Origin: Sinosporangium siamense
Lineage (GTDB): Bacteria; Actinomycetota; Actinomycetes; Streptosporangiales; Streptosporangiaceae
Direction of reading: 5' to 3'
DNA length: 64,000 nt
Assembly (NCBI RefSeq): GCF_016863435.1
Contig: NZ_BOOW01000029.1
Span: 62,001 to 126,000, forward strand
The notes under the pieces were generated by a model, which was not told the DNA's origin, ran no database searches, and saw nothing but the letters and a program-made list of their open reading frames with translations. Position 1 is the first letter of the stretch, and the number at the start of each line of letters is the position of its first letter. Both the position numbers and the translations under genes were made by a program. Positions 15,661-24,484 of this stretch are shown piece by piece.

Positions 15661-18306
15661 TCACCGCAGTTTGCGGAGCATGGGCGAGTCGGGCGGCGAA
15701 GCCGGGGCCAGGCGGATGCGGACGTCCACGGCGGTGGCGCCGGTGGGGGTGACGATGACCGGGTTGAGGTCGAGTTCGGCTATCTCGGGGATGTCGTCGA
15801 GCAGGTGGCCGAGCCGTACGACCTGTTCGGCCAGGGCGTCGGCGTCGGTGACCGGGCGGCCGCGATAGCCGTGCAGCAGCGGGGCGCAGCGCAGTTCGCC
15901 GAGCATGTCGACGGCCTCGGCGAGGGTGATCGGCGGCACGCGGAAGGCGCGGTCGGCCAGCAGGTCGGCGGCGACGCCGCCCATCCCGGCCATGAGCAGG
16001 GGGCCGAAGGCGGGATAGTTGACACCCCCCAGGATGATCTCGACGCCCTCGGGGAGCATGCGCTGCACGATCGCGCCGGTCATCGCCGAGCCGAGCGTCT
16101 CGGTCATCTCCGCATATGCCTTGCCCACGTCCTCGGCCGTGCGCAGGCCGAGCCGTACACCGCCGATGTCGCTTTTATGCACCAGCCCTGGACCTGTGGC
16201 CTTGAGGACGGCAGGCAGACCGGTCTCGGCGGCGGCCCGGACGGCAGCGTCGGAGGAGTCGACCGGCAGGGACGGGGCGTTGTCGATGCGGTAGCACTCC
16301 AGCAGCCTGGCGGTGGCCACCTGGTCAAGCCAGCGGCCCTGGGGGTGCTCGGCCAGGTCGCGGCGCACGACGGCGCGTGCGGCGCGAATGTCGGACGCCG
16401 CCGTGGGGGTGACCTCCTCCACCGGGCGGGCGCGCCGCTCGGCGTAGTCGGCCGCGCGGCCCAGCGCGGCGGCGGCCTGCTCGGGGAAGGCGTAGGCGGG
16501 GACCCGGCCGTCGATGAGCTCGTCGCGGCCGACGAGGCAGGCGAGCACGGTCTTGCCGGCGTCCCTCGTGGCCTCGGCGATGGCCCGGACGGTCTCCTCC
16601 AGCCCGGAGCCGAAGGGAGGGGTGTAGACGACCAGCACGGCGTCGACGCCCGGGTCTGCCAGGACCGTCCGCACGGCGTAGCCGATCTCTCCGGCCGTGG
16701 CGTCGGCGGTGAGGTCCACCGGGTTGCCCAGCGCGGCCGAGGGGCGGGTGCGTTCGGCCAGCGCGTGCCGGGTGCCGGCGGCGAGTTCGGGTACGGCGAG
16801 GCCGTGGCGTTCCATCGCGTCGGCCGCCATGGCCTGGGGGCCGCCGGAGTTGCCGACGACGGCGACCCGCCGCCCGGCGGGGACCGGCTGGGTGGCCAGC
16901 AGCCGGGCGGTGTCGATCATGTCCTGCACGCTGTCGTGCCGGATGACGCGCGCGGCCCGCACGAGGGCGTCCACGGCGGTGTCGGGGGTCGCCGCCGCGG
17001 CGGTGTGGGATTGTACGGCTCTGCCGCCCGAGCCGGTGCGCCCGCTCTTGACCAGCAGGATCGGCTTGGCGGCGCCGACGCGGCGGGCGATCCTGGCGAA
17101 CTTGCGCGGGTTGCCGAACGACTCCAGGTACAGCATGATTACGTCGGTCGCGGGGTCGTCCTCCCAGTACTCCAGCAGGTCGTTGCCGCTGACGTCGGCC
17201 TTGTTGCCGGTCGAGACGAAGGAGGACACGCCGAGGCCGCACGCGCCGAGCCGGTCGAGCACGGCGGCGGCGATGGCACCGGACTGGGAGATCAGGCCGA
17301 TGCGGCCGGGGCTGGGCGTGGTGGGGAGGAAGGTGGCGTTGAGGTCGTCGGCGGTGTTGAGGATGCCGAGGCAGTTGGGGCCGACCAGGCGCATGCCGGC
17401 CTCCCGGCAGATGCGGAGGAGTTCACGCTCGCTGCCCGCTTTGCCGTTCTCGGCGAAGCCGGAGCTGAGCACGGCGAGGCCACCCACCCCGGCGGCGGCG
17501 CAGTCGCGCGCCGCTTCCAGGACGCGCCGGGCGGGGACCGCGATCACGGCCAGGTCCACCGGGCCGGGCATGTGCCGTACGTCGGGATATGCCGTCAGGC
17601 CCGCCACCTGGGCGGCGTTGGGGTTGACTGGGTGGATCAGGCCGCTGAAGCCGCCGTCGATCAGGTTGCGCAGCACCTTGTGCCCCGTGCTCGACGGCTC
17701 GCGTCCGGCGCCGATCACGGCGACCGAGCGAGGTGTGAGCACACGTGCGAGGGAGGCCCGTTCCGCCTCGTGGTCGCGGGCCTGGATGCGCTCCAATAGC
17801 CGTGGCGTCTGGCGCAGCGCGATCGCGATCCTCAACTGGCCCTGGTCGACGGTCCGCTCGACGTCCAGGCCGATGTCGTCGAACACCTTGATCATGGCGG
17901 TGTTCTCGAACAGCACGTCGGCGATCAACTCGTGGATGTCGCGGGTGGTGGCGTCCAGGGCGAGGTGTTCGAGCAGCAGCGTGCCGAGCCCTTGGCCGTG
18001 CACCGCGTCGTCGAGCAGGATCGCGATGTCGGCCCTGCCGGTGTCCGGGATCGGGATGTACTCCGCCACCGCGACCAGCCGCCCCCGCACGGACGCGACC
18101 AAGGCGTGCCCGGCGTAGTCCGGCCCGGTCATCCGGTCGGCGTAGGCGTGGGCGGTGGCCTTGCCGCCGGTGAAGAACCGCAGGTAGGCCGAACGCTCGG
18201 AGCTACGCTCGATCAGCTCGTGCAGGGCTGCGCAGTCCTCGGTCCGCAGCGGGCGAATCTGAGCGATACCCCCGTCTCGCAACAGAACATCACACTCGGC
18301 ATCCAC
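15661..18306 (-). CDS. GNAT acetyltransferase fused to ADP-forming acyl-CoA synthetase (Pat-like)
   Basis: 881 residues from a GTG preceded by GGGGAAG. Residues ~15-170 form a GNAT domain (IRPLRTEDCAALHELIERSS...GQGLGTLLLEHLA). Then come the CoA-binding domain (PRSVAVIGAGREPSSTGHKVLRNL), the succinyl-CoA-ligase-like domain (GRIGLISQSGAIAAAVLDRL, KSGRTGSGGRAVQSHTAA) and a C-terminal ATP-grasp part (PAVLKATGPGLVHKSDIGGVRLGL). N-terminal GNAT placement is the actinobacterial PatA architecture, known to acetylate and silence acetyl-CoA synthetase. Monocistronic, convergent with formate dehydrogenase. Whether the ligase half is active is unknown. Confidence 0.88.
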   Translation of the reverse strand: MDAECDVLLRDGGIAQIRPLRTEDCAALHELIERSSERSAYLRFFTGGKATAHAYADRMTGPDYAGHALVASVRGRLVAVAEYIPIPDTGRADIAILLDDAVHGQGLGTLLLEHLALDATTRDIHELIADVLFENTAMIKVFDDIGLDVERTVDQGQLRIAIALRQTPRLLERIQARDHEAERASLARVLTPRSVAVIGAGREPSSTGHKVLRNLIDGGFSGLIHPVNPNAAQVAGLTAYPDVRHMPGPVDLAVIAVPARRVLEAARDCAAAGVGGLAVLSSGFAENGKAGSERELLRICREAGMRLVGPNCLGILNTADDLNATFLPTTPSPGRIGLISQSGAIAAAVLDRLGACGLGVSSFVSTGNKADVSGNDLLEYWEDDPATDVIMLYLESFGNPRKFARIARRVGAAKPILLVKSGRTGSGGRAVQSHTAAAATPDTAVDALVRAARVIRHDSVQDMIDTARLLATQPVPAGRRVAVVGNSGGPQAMAADAMERHGLAVPELAAGTRHALAERTRPSAALGNPVDLTADATAGEIGYAVRTVLADPGVDAVLVVYTPPFGSGLEETVRAIAEATRDAGKTVLACLVGRDELIDGRVPAYAFPEQAAAALGRAADYAERRARPVEEVTPTAASDIRAARAVVRRDLAEHPQGRWLDQVATARLLECYRIDNAPSLPVDSSDAAVRAAAETGLPAVLKATGPGLVHKSDIGGVRLGLRTAEDVGKAYAEMTETLGSAMTGAIVQRMLPEGVEIILGGVNYPAFGPLLMAGMGGVAADLLADRAFRVPPITLAEAVDMLGELRCAPLLHGYRGRPVTDADALAEQVVRLGHLLDDIPEIAELDLNPVIVTPTGATAVDVRIRLAPASPPDSPMLRKLR

Positions 18307-18495
18307 GACTGCTTCCCCTCACAGGCTGATCGGCTGTTCACTTCGACCCTCCTCCAGCCCTCCCACCGCAGATAGGGGCAAAAGTCCTGCGCCAGCCGTA
18401 CCAGACGACCTCACACCAGTCTGATCCGCTTTGCGGAGCACCGAGACCGCTTAAAGGGCCAGGCAGGTCGGCCACGATGTGGGTATGATCCGGGT

Positions 18496-18771
18496 ATGAC
18501 TCACAGTGATCCGGCATCCACAGGCGACGAGCCCGTCGGCCGCAAGCCCAAGGTGGCCATCACCGTGGACCCGGAGGTGAAGGCATTCGTCGAGCAGATG
18601 GTCGCCTCCGGACAGGCCGACTCCGCCTCCGCGGTCTTCGGTGCGGCGATGCATGAATACATGCACACTCAGCGCCGCCGCCGCACCCTGATCACGGCGA
18701 GGGCCGCGCAGGCCGATCCCGCCCGGGTCGCCCGCATGATGGCTCACGTGGAGAGCCAGCGCGACCGGTGA
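18496..18771 (+). CDS. VapB/ParD-like antitoxin
   Basis: 91 residues with a ribbon-helix-helix-like core (KVAITVDPEVKAFVEQMVASGQADSASAVFGAAMHEYM) and a basic, flexible C-terminus (RRRRTLITARAAQAD...), as expected for a DNA-binding antitoxin whose tail grips the toxin. It overlaps the PIN gene by GTGA. Just upstream GGGTATGA occurs twice (18481, 18492), the second containing the start; these may be operator half-sites. Confidence 0.75.
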   Translation: MTHSDPASTGDEPVGRKPKVAITVDPEVKAFVEQMVASGQADSASAVFGAAMHEYMHTQRRRRTLITARAAQADPARVARMMAHVESQRDR

Positions 18772-19196
18772 CCCGGCACACCCCGACTCCCTACATCCTC
18801 GACACCGGCGTCCTCGCCGAGATCGCCCGCGGCGACAGCGACCTGCTCGGCCTCGTGCTGGCCTACGACGCGCAGGGGCAGCCGATGGTCGTGCCCGCCC
18901 TGGCCATGGCGGGGGCATCCCTCGCCGTTCGCAGCGCCGAAGGCGACGACCTGCTGGCCGGTCTCGACCTGCTGCCGCAGGTGACCGTCGCCCCGCTGAA
19001 GGGCGCCGACCAGGCGACCGCGCTGGCGGCGGTGATCTCCCGCACGGGCCTTGAACCATGGGACGCCCACACCGCGGCGATCGCGGACGTGTCGATCTGC
19101 CCGATCCTCACCCTCAACGCCGCACATTGGGCGGAGCCGTCGCGCGCGCTGGACGAGCCGCTCCACATCCGCGAGATCGCCGACCCCGAGGCGTGA
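18768..19196 (+). CDS. PIN-domain toxin, VapC-like
   Basis: 142 residues. PIN-fold markers: the first acidic residue in YILDTGVLAEIARG, an internal acidic position in LAAVISRTGLEPWDAHTAAIA and the C-terminal NAAHW. Expected to be a Mg-dependent ribonuclease inhibited by the upstream antitoxin. GTG start within the antitoxin stop. Its own stop overlaps the next small frame in the same GTGA manner. Confidence 0.75.
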   Translation: MTRHTPTPYILDTGVLAEIARGDSDLLGLVLAYDAQGQPMVVPALAMAGASLAVRSAEGDDLLAGLDLLPQVTVAPLKGADQATALAAVISRTGLEPWDAHTAAIADVSICPILTLNAAHWAEPSRALDEPLHIREIADPEA

Positions 19197-19336
19197 AGTA
19201 CATCGACTTCGAGATCCCCCAGGGGCCGGAGTTCCAGACGGGAGGCGGCGGCATGTACGGCAGTGCCAGGGGCTACCAAGCCGATATGGGATGCCCCGTC
19301 GACAAAAGCTACAAAACGAATATGGTTTTCGTGTGA
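19193..19336 (+). CDS. 47-residue coupled small protein, unknown
   Basis: Frame GTG 19193 to TGA 19336: VKYIDFEIPQGPEFQTGGGG... ends DKSYKTNMVFV. It overlaps the PIN gene upstream and the ArsR gene downstream by four bases each (GTGA), the same junction as between antitoxin and toxin. About 80% of its codons end in G or C. This makes a real, translationally coupled gene more likely than chance. It has a GGGG-M-YGSARGYQ middle and a single Cys. No family recognised. Confidence 0.5.
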   Translation: MKYIDFEIPQGPEFQTGGGGMYGSARGYQADMGCPVDKSYKTNMVFV

Positions 19337-19740
19337 AAAGCACTACCAGCAGCAGTACGACCGCAGTCGAGGCATGTGCGACCCGGGTGGTCGACCCGGA
19401 GCGAGTGGAGGCGGTCAGCTCACGCATGCCCGCCGAGAAGGATTTGGCCGACACCGCCGACGTCTTCGGCCTTCTGGCCGATCCCGGACGGCTGAGGCTG
19501 CTGCTGGCCCTGCTGGAAGGGGAGCTCTGCGTCTGTGACCTGGCCGTGGTCAGCGGGCTGAGCGAGTCGTCCGCCTCGCACGCGCTGCGGCTGCTGCGCG
19601 CGCATCGCGTGGTGGCGGTACGGCGGGCCGGGCGCATGGCGTATTACCGGCTCGACGACGCCCATGTCCGGATGCTTCTCGACCTGGCCGTGGCGCACAC
19701 CGAGCACACCACGGCCATCCACCCCGAACGCGGCGAGTGA
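19333..19740 (+). CDS. ArsR/SmtB-family metalloregulator, zinc-type
   Basis: 135 residues. The winged helix (LLADPGRLRLLLALLEGELC-VCDLAVVSGLSESSASHALRLLRAHRVVAVRRAGRMAYYRL) is complete. Two metal sites can be seen: an alpha-3N site with Cys66-Val-Cys68 (ELCVCDL) plus N-terminal Cys15, and an alpha-5 site Asp109-x-His111-x10-His122-x2-His125, the Zn/Co signature of SmtB/CzrA/ZiaR. It starts at GTG 19333 inside the stop of the 47-residue frame. No metal transporter is adjacent, so its targets lie elsewhere or are this operon. Confidence 0.85.
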   Translation: MKSTTSSSTTAVEACATRVVDPERVEAVSSRMPAEKDLADTADVFGLLADPGRLRLLLALLEGELCVCDLAVVSGLSESSASHALRLLRAHRVVAVRRAGRMAYYRLDDAHVRMLLDLAVAHTEHTTAIHPERGE

Positions 19741-19772
19741 CCCTGTGGCCGGCGGCGGGACGCCGCCGCCGG

Positions 19773-20447
19773 CTATTCGCCGGACCGGGGCACGACCAGG
19801 CCGCTCTCGTAGGCGAAGATGATCGCCTGGCCGCGGTCCCGCAGGTTGAGCTTCGCCAGGATCCGGCCGATGTGCGTCTTCACGGTCTGCTCGCCGATCA
19901 CCAGGGACGCCGCGATCTCGGAATTGGTCAGCCCGCGCGCGATGTGGACCAGCACCTCGGCCTCCCGCCGCGTCAGCATCGACGTCTCCACCGACGGCAG
20001 CGGCGGCACCAGCCGTGACCGCATGACCTCGTCGATGAGCCGCTTGGTCACCGACGGCGCCAGCAGCGCGTCGCCCGAGGCCACCACCCGCACGGCGGCG
20101 ATCAGATCCTGCGGCGGGGCATCTTTGAGCAGGAAACCGCTTGCCCCGGCCCGCAGCGCCTCATACACATATTCGTCCAGGTCGAACGTGGTGAGCATGA
20201 GCACGCGCGGCCGATGTCCGCCCGGCGGCGGGTCAAGCAGAAGCTTGGCCGCCCGCAGGCCGTCCATCATCGGCATGCGGACATCCATGAGCACCACGTC
20301 GGGACGGAGCCGCCGCGCCTCGGCCACCGCCTGCTCCCCGTTAGCCGCGTCGCCCACGACGTCGAGATCCGGCTCGGCCGCCAGCAGCGCGCCGAACCCG
20401 GCACGCACCATCGCGTGGTCGTCGGCTATGAGCACCCGCGTCTTCAT
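19773..20447 (-). CDS. NarL/LuxR-family response regulator
   Basis: 224 residues. Receiver domain with acidic pocket (LIADD), phospho-acceptor Asp in VVLMDVRMPMMDG, Thr in MLTTFD and Lys in LLKDA. The C-terminal LuxR helix-turn-helix is TRREAEVLVHIARGLTNSEI-AASLVIGEQTVKTHIGRILAKL. The start overlaps the kinase stop by four bases. Partner of that kinase; targets unknown, no ABC transporter adjoining. Confidence 0.92.
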   Translation of the reverse strand: MKTRVLIADDHAMVRAGFGALLAAEPDLDVVGDAANGEQAVAEARRLRPDVVLMDVRMPMMDGLRAAKLLLDPPPGGHRPRVLMLTTFDLDEYVYEALRAGASGFLLKDAPPQDLIAAVRVVASGDALLAPSVTKRLIDEVMRSRLVPPLPSVETSMLTRREAEVLVHIARGLTNSEIAASLVIGEQTVKTHIGRILAKLNLRDRGQAIIFAYESGLVVPRSGE

Positions 20448-21634
20448 CGCTGATTCCGCTCCGGCTCCACGGACACGACCGGCACGGTGGCCTCGACCCG
20501 CCAGCCGCCCTTCGGCGTAGGCCCCGCGAGCAACTCGCCTCCCAGCATGTCGGCCCGCTCCCGCATGCCCACCAGACCGTGCCCCGCACCCATCGGCTCC
20601 CCGCCGCCCCCAGGCCGGGGGTCGTTCTCGACCACGACCCGCAGCAGCGTGCCGTTGCCCGTCAGCGCCACCCGGGTGGCGGCGCCGGGGGCGTGGCGCA
20701 GCACGTTGCTGAGCGCCTCCTGCACGATCCGATAGACCGCCAGCTCCGTGACTCCCGGCAGTGCCGCGGGCAGCCCCGACATCGCCGTCTCGACCGGGGT
20801 TCCGGCCCGCCGGGCCGTCTCCACCAGCGCGTCGAGTTGGCCGAGGCCCGGCAGCGGGGCACGCGGAGGCCCCGAGTCGTCGTCGCTGCGGAGCACGCCG
20901 AGCAGCCGCCGCATCTCCGCCAGCGACTCGCGCGCCGCCGACCCGATCGAGTCGAACTCGCGCGCCGCCCCGGCCGACACCCCGCCGAGCCTGGTCGGCG
21001 CACTCGACGCCTGCACCGCGATCACCGACATGTGGTGGGCCACGACGTCGTGCATCTCCCGCGCGATCCGCGCCCGCTCCTCCAGCAGCTCCCGGCGGGC
21101 CCGCTCCACTGCGCTGATCTGCTCCTGCTCGGCCGCGTGAGCCTGGGCGAGCCGGCGCGTGCGCAGATTGTCGCCCACGACCAGGGGAATGAGGGTCAGC
21201 ACGGCCACTATCTGCAGGATCACCGGCCCCGATATCTCCTCAGAGACACCGCGCGTAACCGTCAGCAGCCCCCCCAGCATGGTCAGGCCCCATATGCCGA
21301 CCGACTGCCGCCTCGGCCCGCGCAATCCCAGCACGAACAGCGCCCTGAGGTAGACGGCGCTGGGAATCGCCAACCACGGCCACAGGAGCGCGGGCTGCGC
21401 GGCGAGGGAGGCCGTGACCAGCATGCCCACGTAGAGGAGCCCCCAGGCTGCCAGCGGCTGACGCCGACAGATCACGATAGGCACAGAACAGGCCGCGGCG
21501 AGCGGTAAGACCAATATGGGTGGCATGTGGAAGTCGTTCACCAGCAAGCCCACATTCAGCACGAACATGCAGCACGCGACCACCCACGACACGATTCGCA
21601 AGACTTCCGCCCATTTGGCGGTCAAGCGCGACAT
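20444..21634 (-). CDS. Sensor histidine kinase, HisKA_3 (NarX/DesK-like)
   Basis: 396 residues. About six predicted membrane helices in residues 1-160 with short loops, so sensing is probably within the membrane. A coiled-coil linker leads to the phospho-acceptor box RARIAREMHDVVAHHMSVIAVQA, and the HATPase_c domain has the N-box EALSNVLRHA and G-box GHGLVGMRERADMLGG. Cotranscribed with the response regulator. The gene is intact and the last of the healthy block before the repeat mosaic. Confidence 0.92.
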   Translation of the reverse strand: MSRLTAKWAEVLRIVSWVVACCMFVLNVGLLVNDFHMPPILVLPLAAACSVPIVICRRQPLAAWGLLYVGMLVTASLAAQPALLWPWLAIPSAVYLRALFVLGLRGPRRQSVGIWGLTMLGGLLTVTRGVSEEISGPVILQIVAVLTLIPLVVGDNLRTRRLAQAHAAEQEQISAVERARRELLEERARIAREMHDVVAHHMSVIAVQASSAPTRLGGVSAGAAREFDSIGSAARESLAEMRRLLGVLRSDDDSGPPRAPLPGLGQLDALVETARRAGTPVETAMSGLPAALPGVTELAVYRIVQEALSNVLRHAPGAATRVALTGNGTLLRVVVENDPRPGGGGEPMGAGHGLVGMRERADMLGGELLAGPTPKGGWRVEATVPVVSVEPERNQR

Positions 21635-21682
21635 GCCCCCATGCTAGGCCCGCATCCCCGCAGGCAGATCGTCCGCGAGGCC

Positions 21683-22224
21683 GACCACACCCCCCTCACC
21701 GGGGTACTACACGGAAGGCCGTATCCCCCTGCGGGGTGACAAGGCGGAGAGTACGCCGAAGGCTCGCTGCCTGGCCGATTCTCCCGACAGGCTTGTCCGA
21801 GGCGGCTGCGCTCGTTACCGGACATCGGCCGCGGCGATCTGATCCGGTACTTCATCCTGACCCTGCCGACGTATCGATCCGGGCCGTGGGGTGGCCTGGG
21901 CCAGGACCTGCCGTTCAACTGGCCGCCTTACCTTGGCTGGGGTTCACGATCCGCGCTTCCCGGGTGGCCTGCGCGGGCCGGGAATCCGGAGGAGACTCTG
22001 TCAGCCGAGCGACTGAAGAACCCTGTGTGCCTGGCGTTCCAGGGTGCCTGCGGGGTTGTGGGGTGTCGCCGGCCCATCGGGGCCGAGTTGGAGGAACCAG
22101 CCCAACGCGACCAAGCGGGGCCGGCTACTCGGCTTGGGAGGTCGGTGACCGGGCCGGCGCACAGCGGCACTACATCCTGGCCCTGCGCCTGGCCCGCGCC
22201 GCCGGCGACGTGCCACTCGGCGAA
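21683..22224. repeat. Mosaic of gene-fragment repeats
   Basis: No intact gene. 21683-21985 matches the junction repeats at 24263-24440 and 26955-27246 (shared GAGAGTACGCCGAAGG, CTGGCCGATT, GACGTATCGATCCGGGCC). 21985-22110 is a copy of the 3' end of the APH-like gene at 27247 (minus strand: GWFLQLGPDGPATPHNPAGT...). 22125-22222 is a copy of the regulator segment at ~31676-31775 (GYSAWEVGDRAGAQRHYI-LALRLARAAGDVPLG). Three sources joined in 540 bases imply repeated recombination. Confidence 0.75.
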
Positions 22225-22321
22225 GGCCCGCATGTCTGGCCGACTCCCCCGGCGGGCCTACCTCAAATGTGGCTCCCCGGTGGGACGCCGCGCTCGGTAG
22301 CCGCTCGATAGCGTCCGGGCC

Positions 22322-23728
22322 GTGAAGAAGCGCAACGTCTACGCCGCCATGGCGGCCGCCGTACTCGCCCACTCGGGGTTGCTCCCCGCCGCGCACGCCG
22401 AAACCGGACCTGCCGCCTTCGACGGCTTCTGGCGGAGCGTGGGTTACAACACGGTCTACCAGGTCCGCGACGGACAGCTCGCCACCTTTGACACCACCTC
22501 CGTGAGCTGCCTGCCGGGCGTGCTCACCGCCGAACGCACCTCGGTCACCTCCACCTCCGCGACGTTCACCTCGAAGACGATCGCCCGGCAGCTCACCTTT
22601 CGCATGCGGGGGCCCGGCCGGGCCCGTCTGAGCTACCTGGGCGGCGTCGGAGGCATCGAGGTGCGCAGGATCACCGGTCTGCCACCGGCCTGCTCGTCAC
22701 CTGCCGCCAAGGACCCACGCGCGGTCTTCGACGTCTTCTGGGCGACTTTCGCGGAGAACTACCCCTTCTTCGCCGTCAAAGGCGTCGACTGGCGTGCCGT
22801 ACGCGACCGGCACCGCCCCTCGATCACCTCCGCCACAAGCGACGAGCAGCTCTTCACGGTGCTTCGCGACATTCTCCAGGAACTCGGCGACGCCCATACC
22901 GCCCTCAACGCCGGGCCGCATCAGTTCGCCAGGCCGCTGCGGCCCGGCACACGGCAACTCGACGGGCTGCCCGCCTTCCAGGCCTTCAACGCGAAGGTGC
23001 AGAGATTCGTCGAGGAGCACGCCGTCGAAAAGCCCCTGCGCACCTGGGGGCGGGACCTGATCGGATACGCCGACCTTCCCGGCCGGATCGGCTATCTGCG
23101 CCTCGTCGCCTTCGACGGCTTCGCCGAGAAGGGCGGTTTCGCTGCCAACGCCGAGGTCCTGGATCGGGCCCTCGCCGACATCTTCCCCCGGTCACGCACA
23201 AGCGGTCCGAAGAGGCTCCGCGGCCTCATCCTCGACGTCCGCGTCAACCTGGGCGGCTACGACGCCCTGGCCGTCAAACTGCTCTCCCGCCTCACCGCCC
23301 GCCCGTATCTCGCCTACGACAAACAGGCGCTGCTCCGCCCCGGCACCCCGCCCGCCTTCACCCGCCCGGCCGGCGTCCGGGTCAACCCCGGCGAGGCTCC
23401 GCCGTACACGGGGCCCATCGCCCTGCTCACCGGCCCGCTGACGATCAGCGCGGGTGAGACCTTCACCCAGGCCACGATGGGACGAACGCCTGCGCCTGTT
23501 CGTGTGGGGGACAACACTCAGGGGGCGTTCTCCGACTTCCTGTGGCGTTCCCTCCCGAACGGCTGGAGTTTCGCCCTGCCCAACGAACGATTCCTCACCG
23601 CCTCCGGCGAGTCCTTCGACGCCACAGGCATCCCGCCGCACCTGTCCGTCCCCGACGTCCTCAACGATCGGGAACTGGCGGGGAACCGCGACAGGACCTT
23701 CGAGCGGGCCCTGTCCGCCCTGCGATGA
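22322..23728 (+). CDS. Secreted S41-family (tricorn/Ctp-like) peptidase
   Basis: 468 residues, GTG start. Sec signal peptide (MKKRNVYAAMAAAVLAHSGLLPAAHA). An N-terminal beta domain is followed by a helical segment (FDVFWATFAENYPFFAVKGVDW) typical of S41 proteins, and the C-terminal protease core. LRGLILDVRVNLGGYD, ALLTGPLTISAGETFTQ with the catalytic Ser, and RVGDNTQGAFSD are core motifs; no PDZ domain is evident. Exported hydrolase of unknown substrate. Its 3' coding segment has a damaged copy at ~32450-32570. Confidence 0.85.
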   Translation: MKKRNVYAAMAAAVLAHSGLLPAAHAETGPAAFDGFWRSVGYNTVYQVRDGQLATFDTTSVSCLPGVLTAERTSVTSTSATFTSKTIARQLTFRMRGPGRARLSYLGGVGGIEVRRITGLPPACSSPAAKDPRAVFDVFWATFAENYPFFAVKGVDWRAVRDRHRPSITSATSDEQLFTVLRDILQELGDAHTALNAGPHQFARPLRPGTRQLDGLPAFQAFNAKVQRFVEEHAVEKPLRTWGRDLIGYADLPGRIGYLRLVAFDGFAEKGGFAANAEVLDRALADIFPRSRTSGPKRLRGLILDVRVNLGGYDALAVKLLSRLTARPYLAYDKQALLRPGTPPAFTRPAGVRVNPGEAPPYTGPIALLTGPLTISAGETFTQATMGRTPAPVRVGDNTQGAFSDFLWRSLPNGWSFALPNERFLTASGESFDATGIPPHLSVPDVLNDRELAGNRDRTFERALSALR

Positions 23729-23798
23729 GCCGAGCTCGGTCCGGTGATGATCAGGTTATCGTCGCATCTCGGCGAGTCTCCAGCCTTAAGCCTCATTG

Positions 23799-23882
23799 AC
23801 GAACCTCGCCTTCGAACTGTTCGACACTCCCGGCTGTCTCCAGCGCCCCCTCCAGATGCCCACTCTCGCGCCACCTGCGACA
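23799..23882 (-). pseudogene. Coding fragment duplicated at 32690-32772
   Basis: Minus-strand frame GCRRWRESGHLEGALETAGSVEQFEGEVRQ then stop. It is clearly homologous to GYRRWRECGHLERVVETAGSVEQFEDEVRR at ~32770-32690, which runs on for another ~25 residues. A shared but unidentified gene has been broken at both places. Confidence 0.45.
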
Positions 23883-23899
23883 ACCGCCTACCAGCACAG

Positions 23900-24262
23900 C
23901 TAGGCGCGGGACGGTTCGGGGAGGCCGATGCGGGAGGCGATGCGGCGGGTTCCGAAGAGGATGCGTTCCTCGTCGAGGGTGCGCAGTTCGCCGTCCAGGA
24001 GCAGGGCGCGACCGGCGGCGTAGACGTCGCGGACGTCGGCGGCTGTGGCGACTCAGCCGCCGAAGGCGTAAGGGCTGTGGACCGGCTGGGCGCGAGCGGA
24101 CGAGGTGTCGAGTACGACCAGGTCGGCCGGGTCGCCGGGGAGGAGGGAAGTCGGGGTGAAGCCGATGGCGGTGGCGCCGGCCGAGATGACGGCGGTCAGG
24201 GCGCCGGTGGTGTCCCAGGCTTCGGCGGTCGCGGAGCAGGCCGTGGTGTCTCCCCGCAGGGT
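23900..24262 (-). pseudogene. Amidohydrolase 3' fragment, copy A
   Basis: The minus strand encodes the C-terminal part of the amidohydrolase found intact at 33338-34669 (GFTPTSLLPGDPADLVVLDTSSARAQPVHSPYAFGG...). It carries several lesions: a stop in the WVAT region, altered residues, and a ~40-base deletion near 24225. At ~24245 it joins the junction repeat at the same place as copy B. Confidence 0.7.
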
Positions 24263-24440
24263 GACATTGGGGGAGAGTACGCCGAAGGCCCGCATGCCTG
24301 GCCGATTCCACGACGGAACCACCTAAGCGGCTTCGCTCGTTCCCGGACATTGGCCACGAAGATCTGATCCGGCACTTCACCCCCTCACCGGGGTACTACG
24401 CGGCAGGCCGTGTCCCCCCGTGGAGTGACACGGAGGAGGG
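24263..24440. repeat. Junction repeat, copy 2
   Basis: Shares GGGGGAGAGTACGCCGAAGG, CCTGGCCGATTCCACG, GCGGCTTCGCTCGTTCCCGG and AAGATCTGA with 26978-27085. It ends with a CCCCCTCACCGGGGTACTAC block that matches the start of the copy at 21683. It contains the imperfect inverted repeat GTGTCCCCCCGTGGAGTGACAC (24408-24429; written here as two halves around CCG). Confidence 0.7.
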
Positions 24441-24484
24441 TACTTCGTTGATGTAGAGAATCGCGCCGGCGTCGGCCGTCGCCC

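Noticed and set aside
15805-17799. Long plus-strand open frame (664 codons)
   Set aside because: It is antisense to the GNAT/acyl-CoA synthetase gene, whose motifs are unmistakable; the frame is open only because of high GC.
19316-19332. ACGAA-N7-TTCGT dyad as ArsR operator
   Set aside because: It lies inside the 47-residue frame and touches the ArsR start; five-base arms are too short to claim.
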